From: Gammaproteobacteria bacterium
GTDB lineage: Bacteria > Pseudomonadota > Gammaproteobacteria > Pseudomonadales > IMCC2047
Length of the DNA: 64,000 nt
Assembly (NCBI GenBank): GCA_021773395.1
Contig: JAJFKB010000005.1
Location: 1 to 64,000, forward strand
Direction: 5' to 3'
This document shows, one piece after another, positions 16,510 through 23,588 of the stretch (within the stretch, counting starts at the first letter, position 1; each line of letters begins with the position of its first letter). A program made the position numbers and the translations under genes. The notes beneath the pieces are model-generated. The model was not told the DNA's origin and made no database searches. It was given only the letters and a program-made list of their open reading frames with translations.

Positions 16510-17046
16510 TTATTTCAAATTTTCTCGTAAGTGCTTCAAAGCACGGATGATATACTTTTCCACCATGCTTACTGACACCCCCAGAGTATTGCCTATTTCA
16601 CCGTAAGTCATCTGCTGGCCACGGTGCATGAGAAAAGCCTGTCGACACTTCTCCGGCAATTCGTCAATGGATTGATTTACGCGAGCCAACTCCTGTCTGG
16701 TAATGATAAGATTTTCCGGTGAAGGAGAACGAAGATCCTCTCTATCGGTCGACTCTTTCGCTAGTGAGCGTAAATGGCCGTCGCGCCTCTGTGATTTTCG
16801 AATGCGGTCAATTGCCAGGTTCATAGCCGTCTGGTAGAGATAGCTTTTGGCATTTTCCAGGCGCTCTGGTTCCGTAACGGCCAACATTTTTTGAAAAGCA
16901 GACTGCGCGACATCGGCTGCTTCGTCAGGACTAGATAGCTTGCGCGTGAGAAATTTCAGGAGTGCAGTGTTGTGCTCCCGGAATAAGTCTCTTATGAATT
17001 TCTGTGATTCCTGGTCTGTGCTCAATTTGTTTTCCCACGCATCCAT
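16510..17046 (-). CDS. FecI-type ECF sigma factor
   Basis: At 178 residues it has the size of an ECF sigma factor. Region 2 is visible (FREHNTALLKFLTRKLSSPDEAADVAQSAFQKML, then AKSYLYQTAMNLAIDRIRKSQRR). Region 4 follows (IDELPEKCRQAFLMHRGQQMTYGEIGNTLGVSVSMVEKYIIRALKHLRE), with the helix-turn-helix that reads the -35 box. The -VSMVEKYIIRALKHLR- ending is that of the iron-type FecI group. It is followed 67 bases later by its FecR partner. The target is most likely the STN receptor gene and perhaps the neighbouring receptor. The gene starts next to a long divergent intergenic region. Confidence 0.93.
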   Translation of the reverse strand: MDAWENKLSTDQESQKFIRDLFREHNTALLKFLTRKLSSPDEAADVAQSAFQKMLAVTEPERLENAKSYLYQTAMNLAIDRIRKSQRRDGHLRSLAKESTDREDLRSPSPENLIITRQELARVNQSIDELPEKCRQAFLMHRGQQMTYGEIGNTLGVSVSMVEKYIIRALKHLRENLK

Positions 17047-17460
17047 GCTTGTCGTTGTAGAGTTATTTACTCGGCCTTATGATCTCACACCTGCACGGTC
17101 TGCACTAGCACGGGATCTTTTGGTGGACTTGATTGATGGCGGGTCGAATCTGTTTGGTAAAGCAACCCTATAGGCTAGAGCCCAATCTAAAGGGAAGCAA
17201 TTAAATAACACAAAAATATTAAAAAACACACAATTATTGTGTCATAATGCGCGCGCTGTGGGATTAGGGTGCAGTTAAACCTGCAAATCCCTGACGATTA
17301 TTTGACGGCAAGGCTAAAAAGCTGGGAATACGATTCGTTTAACCCGGTCATTCCGATATAAAGTTTGAGATTGATTGCGTTATACGAAAGGCTGAGAGTG
17401 ATTCCAGCAGCTGTCCGGTGAGTAGAGATTTATAGACTTATAGACTCAGGAGTGAATATT
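17047..17460 (+). promoter_or_regulatory. Divergent intergenic region with palindrome
   Basis: This region of about 410 bases separates the sigma-factor gene from the thioesterase gene and must hold both promoters. The clearest element is the 15-base palindrome ACACAAT-T-ATTGTGT at 17228-17242, directly followed by CATAAT, a fair -10 box for the rightward gene. That position would suit an operator. I found no coding frame or RNA gene that I could support. Confidence 0.45.
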
Positions 17461-17868
17461 ATGAAAGATACTTTGACTGTAGGTGTCGAAAGAACAGAAA
17501 AACATACCATTGATAAAGAGCGAACCATCAGTTTTATGGGCGATGATTGCCGTGTATATGGCACACCCTTTTTATTGTTTGATATTGAAATGGCCTGCCG
17601 CGACTTGCTTAAAGAGCACATCGATGAAAACGAAGATTCGGTAGGTACGCGTATCGAGCTTGATCATATGGCGCCAACTCTGATGGATATGTGGGCTGAA
17701 ATTACGGTTAAAGTAACCGAAATTAATGGACGTGGTGTGAATTTTGAAATCACTGCGCGTGATGCGCTGGAACAGGTCGCCAAAGGTAAACATTCACGAT
17801 TTGTAGTGGATGTGGAAAGTACTGCCAAGCGTTTAAAAGGGAAGCTGGCTAAGGCGCAGGAAGGGTAG
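17461..17868 (+). CDS. Hotdog-fold acyl-CoA thioesterase, FlK-like
   Basis: The 135-residue protein matches the fluoroacetyl-CoA thioesterase (FlK) group. T35 (in YGTPF), E43 (in DIEMAC) and H69 (in LDHMAPT) keep the 8- and 26-residue spacing of the FlK catalytic residues Thr42, Glu50 and His76. SVGTRIELDHMAPT is the typical strand entering the active site. AGGAG stands eight bases before the ATG; an earlier in-frame GTG overlaps that AGGAG and was not chosen. Members of this group hydrolyse assorted short or aryl acyl-CoAs and may protect the CoA pool. The gene stands alone, so a link to the acyl-CoA-producing enzyme at the left end is only a possibility. Confidence 0.8.
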   Translation: MKDTLTVGVERTEKHTIDKERTISFMGDDCRVYGTPFLLFDIEMACRDLLKEHIDENEDSVGTRIELDHMAPTLMDMWAEITVKVTEINGRGVNFEITARDALEQVAKGKHSRFVVDVESTAKRLKGKLAKAQEG

Positions 17869-17890
17869 GTAGCTCAGAGCTTCAATATAG

Positions 17891-17922
17891 GATGGCCGGT
17901 TAATGGTGTTTATCTGGCCATC
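17891..17922 (+). terminator. Possible terminator hairpin after thioesterase gene
   Basis: GATGGCC pairs with GGCCATC around an 18-base loop, 23 bases after the stop. The following TTAATTCT is a poor T run, so this may be a weak terminator or only a processing hairpin. Confidence 0.35.
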
Positions 17923-18360
17923 TTAATTCTCGTTAAAATTTCTTCCAACTATGCTTCAGTTATGTTTCAACTATCCCATCCTATTTAATCGGAGCGGCTG
18001 GCCAGCATAGTTTTTATGTTAAGGCTAAATTAAGAGTAGCCTTTGATCTAGAAATAGATTTTCATTGGGTTTTCTTGAGTAAGATCAACTATTGGCTTGA
18101 GCTGCCAATTAAAGGCTGCGAACACACCCGTCGAATCTATATAATCTGGTCTAGAATTGAATAATGGGTAGGACGGCTCCTTTAAGCAACTGTTTAGAGA
18201 ATGAAAAGTCAGATACTCCGACGTTAAGCGGCCGTTGTTGGCCAATTAATTACACCCTAATTGGCAAGAAAGTTCATGTCAGGTTTATACGAGAGAGAAA
18301 ATTCCGATAACAGGTAATCACCTATCGGAGTTGCATTGATTGCTTTAAAGGAGATAAAAA
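17923..18360 (+). promoter_or_regulatory. Upstream region of the O-polysaccharide operon
   Basis: No credible gene is present. GCCAATTA and TAATTGGC (18241-18265) form a perfect eight-base inverted repeat with a nine-base spacer. Its right arm runs into TTGGCA (18261-18266), a good -35 box with TTTATA 17 bases later (18284-18289), so an operator over a promoter is plausible. A leader hairpin CCGATA...TATCGG with inner GGT/ACC pairing sits at 18304-18328, about 30 bases before manC, and AAAGGAGA is the ribosome-binding site. I did not find a JUMPstart/ops element. Confidence 0.4.
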
Positions 18361-19827
18361 ATGGATTTACCCACTCTCATACCAACCATTCTTTGTGGCG
18401 GTGCCGGTTCCAGATTATGGCCAGTTTCCCGTTCTTTACACCCCAAGCCTTTTTTGCAACTCCAGGACGGAGAAAGTCTACTGCAAAAAGCCTTCATCAG
18501 AGCGGCAGCGCTGCCTAATGTTGATGAAATTCTGACGGTGACAAACCGGGATTTGTTATTTAAAACCCGGGACGAGTACCAAACCTTAATCAGCGATGAC
18601 AAACAGCCGATTTTGCAGAAATACATCCTTGAACCTGTTGGCAGGAATACCGCTTCTGCAATAGCAATAGCCGCTGTCGAAACAGCTCGAGCGCATGGAG
18701 AGAACGCGCACATGCTGGTGCTTCCAGCAGATCAGCTTATTGAAGAGCATGGGGCGTTCCAGCAGGCTGTTGCCCAGGCAATCGAGTTGGCAAATACAGG
18801 GAAATTGGTGACCTTTGGTATAAGGCCACAATCTCCAGAAACAGGGTATGGGTATATTGAGGCCGCTGGTAGCGAAGTGATTCGTTTTGTTGAAAAGCCG
18901 GATTTTGAGAAAGCACTATCCTATATTCAGTCTGGAAATTTCTGTTGGAATTCAGGGATGTTCTGTTTTTCTGTTGGTGCAATGCTGAGGGAGTTTGACC
19001 GACTTTGCCCGGATTTATTGGCCAATGCCAGACGGTGTCTGGAGGAGGGGCGTTTAGCGCAGGGTGATGGATATTTGCAGCTCGAGCTTGGTAGCGCATT
19101 TGCCCAAATGCCTGATCTTTCCATCGACTACGCCGTAATGGAAAAAACTGATAATGCGGCGGTAGTTGCTTGCGATATTGGATGGAGTGATGTGGGGTGC
19201 TGGAAAGCCCTGGGTGAGTTAACGGCGGCTGATGATAACAATAATCGAGTGGAAGGAGAGGCGCTGCTGCACAATACAACCAACTGCACGATTAAAAGCT
19301 CAGGCCGATTTATCGGTACGGTAGGGATTGATAATCTGGTTATTGTTGATACACCGGATGCACTTCTGGTTGCTGATAAGCAGCATACGCAGGATGTGAA
19401 AAGTATATACGCAACACTCAAGGGTATGGATCATGAACTGCACAAGGAACACAGGACTGTTTGTCGCCCCTGGGGTAGCTATACCGTATTGCAGGAAAGT
19501 GATAACTACAAAATCAAGCGAATAGAAGTAAAACCAGGAGCGTCGCTAAGCTTGCAGTCTCACCGGCATCGTGCCGAACACTGGGTGGTGGTAAAAGGGC
19601 AGGCCAAAGCGCTAAACGATGACCGGGAACTGGTTCTCAACCTTAATGAGTCGACCTATATTCCGGCAGGTTGCAAACACAGATTGTCGAATGAAACTAA
19701 CGAAGCAGTTACTATAATCGAAGTGCAGAGTGGGAGTTATTTGGGGGAGGATGATATAGTTAGGTTTGATGATGACTATGGTAGACCAATATCCCATAGC
19801 CTTGAATGTAAATGTTTCTCTAAATAA
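18361..19827 (+). CDS. manC: Mannose-1-phosphate guanylyltransferase / mannose-6-phosphate isomerase
   Basis: The 488-residue protein has the size of the bifunctional type II enzymes (AlgA/ManC/WbpW). The nucleotidyltransferase part starts ILCGGAGSRLWPVSR (from residue 10) with PKPFLQL and later FVEKPDF. The C-terminal cupin/isomerase part reads RPWGSYTVLQ...IEVKPGASLSLQSHRHRAEHWVVV...YIPAGCKHRL. It makes GDP-D-mannose from mannose phosphates, the precursor for the dehydratase encoded at the end of the cluster. A strong AAAGGAGA ribosome-binding site lies before the ATG. It leads a plus-strand run of seven genes for a surface polysaccharide. Confidence 0.95.
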   Translation: MDLPTLIPTILCGGAGSRLWPVSRSLHPKPFLQLQDGESLLQKAFIRAAALPNVDEILTVTNRDLLFKTRDEYQTLISDDKQPILQKYILEPVGRNTASAIAIAAVETARAHGENAHMLVLPADQLIEEHGAFQQAVAQAIELANTGKLVTFGIRPQSPETGYGYIEAAGSEVIRFVEKPDFEKALSYIQSGNFCWNSGMFCFSVGAMLREFDRLCPDLLANARRCLEEGRLAQGDGYLQLELGSAFAQMPDLSIDYAVMEKTDNAAVVACDIGWSDVGCWKALGELTAADDNNNRVEGEALLHNTTNCTIKSSGRFIGTVGIDNLVIVDTPDALLVADKQHTQDVKSIYATLKGMDHELHKEHRTVCRPWGSYTVLQESDNYKIKRIEVKPGASLSLQSHRHRAEHWVVVKGQAKALNDDRELVLNLNESTYIPAGCKHRLSNETNEAVTIIEVQSGSYLGEDDIVRFDDDYGRPISHSLECKCFSK

Positions 19828-19875
19828 TTTATCTGTGGTGACTTGATGAGCCAACTAACAAAGAAGGTATGGTAG

Positions 19876-20670
19876 ATGCCTCTGATGTTTCATGCACTTT
19901 GGCGGTACCGATACTTCGTTTTAAGTTCCGTTCAAAATGAAATAAGGGCCCGGTTTGTCCGTAGTCGGCTAGGTGGACTTTGGATTATTCTTAATCCGCT
20001 TGCCCAGGTGGCCATATATGCAGTTATTCTATCTAATGTATTGGCCGCAAAGATTCAGGGCATCGATAACAAGTATTCTTTTGCTATTTACCTGACTGCC
20101 GGCATCATGGGTTGGAGTCTGTTTTCAGAGATAATCAATCGTTGCCTAAACCTTTTTATTGCCCACGGCAATCTGATGAAAAAAGTCATGTTTCCAAAGG
20201 TCGTGCTGCCCGCTGTTGTTGTAGGAACCAGCGTGTTTGATAATTTTATGCTCTTTCTGGCAGTTTTAGGAGTTTTTGCTTTTCTGGGACACTTGCCAAC
20301 CTGGGAGGTGCTATGGTTGCCCGTTATTATTGCTACGACAGTGATTTTGGGAATAGGTTTCGGGCTCATTTTAGGTGTTTTAAACGTCTTTGTCAGGGAT
20401 ATTAGTCAGGTAGTACCAATCGTTTTGCAAATAGCATTCTGGTTTACTCCCATTGTTTACCCCTTATCAGTTATCCCTGAATCTTATCGCTATCTGCTAC
20501 AGTTTAATCCGATGTATCCACTTGTTAAAGGATACCAAGATGTGCTCGTATACGGAGTCAAACCAGATATTCATAGCATTACCATGATTCTAATTGTTGG
20601 CACGCTTATGCTGGTTTTTAGTTTTTTCCTTTTCCGTCAAGCGAGCGAAGAAATGGCAGATGTGTTATGA
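19876..20670 (+). CDS. wzm: O-antigen ABC transporter permease
   Basis: This 264-residue protein has about six membrane spans and an ABC-2 type permease layout. Its amphipathic start FVLSSVQNEIRARFVRSRLGGLWIILNPLAQ is diagnostic for Wzm/KpsM-type polysaccharide exporters. NVFVRDISQVVPIVLQIAFWFTPIVYP is the conserved region before the last helices. It forms the channel that moves lipid-linked O-polysaccharide to the periplasmic face. The gene ends ATGA-overlapped with the ATPase gene, as is usual for wzm-wzt pairs. Confidence 0.95.
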   Translation: MPLMFHALWRYRYFVLSSVQNEIRARFVRSRLGGLWIILNPLAQVAIYAVILSNVLAAKIQGIDNKYSFAIYLTAGIMGWSLFSEIINRCLNLFIAHGNLMKKVMFPKVVLPAVVVGTSVFDNFMLFLAVLGVFAFLGHLPTWEVLWLPVIIATTVILGIGFGLILGVLNVFVRDISQVVPIVLQIAFWFTPIVYPLSVIPESYRYLLQFNPMYPLVKGYQDVLVYGVKPDIHSITMILIVGTLMLVFSFFLFRQASEEMADVL

Positions 20671-21887
20671 GCCTGATGTCGGTTCAAGCTTTAGGTAAAG
20701 CCTACAAATCGTACAAGTCTGAATGGCATAGAGTAGGCCGTTGGTTAGGACTTCCTATAAAGCCCAAAGAAGAGCATTGGGTTTTGCGGCATATAAGCTT
20801 TGATATCCGTAAAGGGGAGGCCATCGGCATCATTGGCCAGAACGGCGCGGGTAAAAGTACATTGCTAAAGTTAATCACTGGGACAGCGCAGCCAACTGAA
20901 GGGCGAGTGATAGTTAATGGTCGCATTGCTGCGATACTTGAGCTAGGCATGGGCTTTGATGCTGAGCTAACTGGTAGGCAGAATGTTTTTCATGCTGCGG
21001 GGCTGATGGGATTTAGTTACGACCAGATAGTGGATGTTATACCTCAAATCGAGGGATTTGCTGAGATAGCAGAGTACTTTGATGAATCAGTGCGAACCTA
21101 TTCTAGCGGTATGCAAGTGCGTCTGGCTTTTTCAGTGGCTACCGCCTGGCGACCTGAAATATTAATTATTGATGAGGCATTATCTGTCGGTGATGCTTAT
21201 TTTCAGCATAAAAGCTTCAGTCGGATCCGAGAGTTCCAGGAAGATGGAACTACCTTATTGATCGTCTCTCATGATCGAGCAGCTATCCAAAGCCTATGTG
21301 ACCGGGCTATTCTACTTGAAAAGGGGGTGGCTATTAAGGATGGTAATCCAGAAGAAATATTTGATTTTTATAATGCATTGATTGCAGAAAAGGAAAATAA
21401 GACGGTATCTCTGACACCAACTGATAATGGAAAGATGCAAACCAGTTCAGGCACAGGGGAAGCGAGGGTGGAGCGCATAGCTATCTATAACAGCCAGGCT
21501 GAAGAAGTTGATTTTGTGAATGTTGGTGAGCAAATTGAGCTTCAGGTAGAAGTAAAAATATATAAGAAGTTGGAGACTCTTGTATTTGGGTATGGCATCA
21601 AAGATCGGTTGGGGCAAGTTATGTATGGTACAAATACATGGCATACGAAGCAGGTAATTGAAGGTCCTCATGAGGGGGGTAAGTACCTTTTTAGAATTGC
21701 TTTTCCCGTCAATCTGGGTGTGGGGAGTTATTCAATTCAAACAGCTTTAACAGACCGTGATACCCACCTCATAGCAAATTACGAATGGAGAGATCTAGCG
21801 CTTGTGTTTAACGTAATCAACACAGATAAAACTTTTTTTGCAGGATGTTTGTGGAACCAGCCAGAGATAACGGTAGAAGAAGCCTAA
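20667..21887 (+). CDS. wzt: O-antigen ABC transporter ATPase with carbohydrate-binding C-terminal domain
   Basis: The first roughly 245 residues are an ABC ATPase with Walker A GQNGAGKST (57-65), signature YSSGMQ (S147) and Walker B EILIIDEAL. A linker then leads to a Wzt-type C-terminal beta domain (about residues 265-400). In the E. coli O9a system that extra domain recognises the non-reducing-end cap of the finished chain. Its presence predicts that this polysaccharide also carries a terminating modification, and a methyltransferase gene follows directly. The four-base overlap with wzm supports co-translation. Confidence 0.94.
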   Translation: MSLMSVQALGKAYKSYKSEWHRVGRWLGLPIKPKEEHWVLRHISFDIRKGEAIGIIGQNGAGKSTLLKLITGTAQPTEGRVIVNGRIAAILELGMGFDAELTGRQNVFHAAGLMGFSYDQIVDVIPQIEGFAEIAEYFDESVRTYSSGMQVRLAFSVATAWRPEILIIDEALSVGDAYFQHKSFSRIREFQEDGTTLLIVSHDRAAIQSLCDRAILLEKGVAIKDGNPEEIFDFYNALIAEKENKTVSLTPTDNGKMQTSSGTGEARVERIAIYNSQAEEVDFVNVGEQIELQVEVKIYKKLETLVFGYGIKDRLGQVMYGTNTWHTKQVIEGPHEGGKYLFRIAFPVNLGVGSYSIQTALTDRDTHLIANYEWRDLALVFNVINTDKTFFAGCLWNQPEITVEEA

Positions 21888-21889
21888 AT

Positions 21890-23572
21890 ATGACATTTAT
21901 ATCCTTCGCTCAGAATTATGAAGATGTGATGCTGTATCGTGCCTTAAAAAATGTCGATAAGGGTTTTTATATTGATGTAGGGGCAAATGATCCAGTTATT
22001 GATTCTGTTACAAAAGCTTTCTATGAAAGGGGTTGGCGTGGAATTAACATTGAACCTGTCGCCGGTTGGTATGCAAAACTAAAGCAGAAGAGGCCGGAAG
22101 ATAATAATATTCAGGGGGCAGTTGGTGCGCACAAGGGTGAGGTAGGTTTTTATGAAGTAGTGGATACCGGTCTTTCCACGATGGAGAAGGCTATTGCTGA
22201 GAGACATGCGAAAGAAGGTGGTTATGAGGTAAAGAGCTATCAGGTACCGTTGATTACTTTGACAGAAATATGCCTGCAACAAAAAACACAGGAAATTCAT
22301 TTTTTAAAGATTGATGTTGAAGGAGCTGAGCAGTCTGTCCTAGAAGGATTGGACTTAAAAAAAATAAGGCCATGGATAATTCTAGTTGAGTCTACCTTGC
22401 CTAATACACAGATTGATAGTTACCAGGGGTGGGAGGAGCTACTCACAGATAGGGAGTATCATTTTGTCTATTTTGATGGTTTAAACCGTTATTACATAGC
22501 TAATGAGCGTAAGGAGATTGATTCTGCTTTTAATGCCCCTCCAAACTTTTTCGATCATTTCAAAAGGTGCAACGAAGACTGGGCAGAAAAGCACAACCAG
22601 AAGCTCCAAAATGAATTAAACGAGATAAAAATTCTTGAGGGTGAAAGAAGTTTTTCTGGTGTGGACGAGCGTGTTGCAGAAGCTGAAAAAAGAGCAGTTG
22701 CGGCTGAGGTTCGGGCCAAGGAAGCAGAGATTCGAGCTGGGGAGACAGAAATCCTTAGCATTGAGGCAGAATCACAAAAGAACAGCTATAAATCTCAAAT
22801 TAGTGAACTAAATGCTATTGCAAAAGAGAAAGGTGCTCAATTAGAGCAGTTACAAGAAAAGATCGACGAGTTGCAATCTGAGCTCAGTGACGCAGAAGGA
22901 TTGGCCGGTGAGTTAAAGTCTCGAATCAAAGTACTAGAGGCCAGGGCAGTGGAGGCTGAAACTCGTGCCAAAGAAGCAGAATCTCGCGCAAACAGTTATA
23001 AGTCTAAAGTCAACGAAATAAACACCGTTGTAAAAGATCAAGAAATTCAACTAAAGCAAAGGCAAGAAGAGAACCAAGGTTTGAAAGCTGAGCTCGAGAC
23101 AGTGCATGCTTCGAACCATCATCACTGGAATCTTTCGGAATTACGAGAGACACATATAAACGCTATTTACAATAGTCTTTCCTGGCGCCTTACGGCGCCA
23201 CTTCGCTGGGTGGGTGCGCACTTAATTTCAGTATGCAATTTTTTTCGTTACAAAACAGTGCAAATGTTTGAAAGAGCAAAAAAATTATGCGTAGCTATGC
23301 TAATTAAACTTATACGGTTGGTGTTGCGGCACCAAGGTTTAAGTAATAAAGTTAACAATCGGCTATTAAGATTTCCAAGACTACATGCTTGGTTGATCAG
23401 GATAGTTTCCACCAGCCCTGAAAGCAGCGGACGATCCAGCGATCCATCTGAGGCAGAGTCCACATGCTCAGAACCTCCCTCCGATAGTGTTGAGAATCTA
23501 ACGGCAACGGCGCGCGCGGTTTATGAGAAACTCCAGGCTTCTCTTGCTTGTCGATTTCCAGACGAATCCTGA
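21890..23572 (+). CDS. FkbM-type methyltransferase fused to a long coiled coil (candidate chain-terminator/ruler)
   Basis: Residues 1 to about 205 form an FkbM-family SAM-dependent methyltransferase (YIDVGANDP, then FLKIDVEGAEQSVLEGL). Residues about 225-415 are a heptad-rich coiled coil. The C-terminal part has an IYNSLSWRLTAPLRWVG motif and basic hydrophobic helices likely to bind membrane. The coiled coil contains repeats: RAVAAEVRAKEAE (from 268) and RAVEAETRAKEAE (from 352) are 84 residues apart, and the two NSYKS copies are 70 apart, both multiples of seven. It follows wzt directly, as the terminator WbdD does in polymannan clusters, where methyl capping and coiled-coil length set chain length. 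The ATG at 21890 was preferred over an upstream one inside wzt. Confidence 0.85.
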   Translation: MTFISFAQNYEDVMLYRALKNVDKGFYIDVGANDPVIDSVTKAFYERGWRGINIEPVAGWYAKLKQKRPEDNNIQGAVGAHKGEVGFYEVVDTGLSTMEKAIAERHAKEGGYEVKSYQVPLITLTEICLQQKTQEIHFLKIDVEGAEQSVLEGLDLKKIRPWIILVESTLPNTQIDSYQGWEELLTDREYHFVYFDGLNRYYIANERKEIDSAFNAPPNFFDHFKRCNEDWAEKHNQKLQNELNEIKILEGERSFSGVDERVAEAEKRAVAAEVRAKEAEIRAGETEILSIEAESQKNSYKSQISELNAIAKEKGAQLEQLQEKIDELQSELSDAEGLAGELKSRIKVLEARAVEAETRAKEAESRANSYKSKVNEINTVVKDQEIQLKQRQEENQGLKAELETVHASNHHHWNLSELRETHINAIYNSLSWRLTAPLRWVGAHLISVCNFFRYKTVQMFERAKKLCVAMLIKLIRLVLRHQGLSNKVNNRLLRFPRLHAWLIRIVSTSPESSGRSSDPSEAESTCSEPPSDSVENLTATARAVYEKLQASLACRFPDES

Positions 23573-23588
23573 AAAAAGAGGATAATAA

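Noticed and set aside
18048-18245. 65-codon minus-strand frame upstream of manC
   Set aside because: Composition looks random, no start signals, and it overlaps the likely operon promoter.
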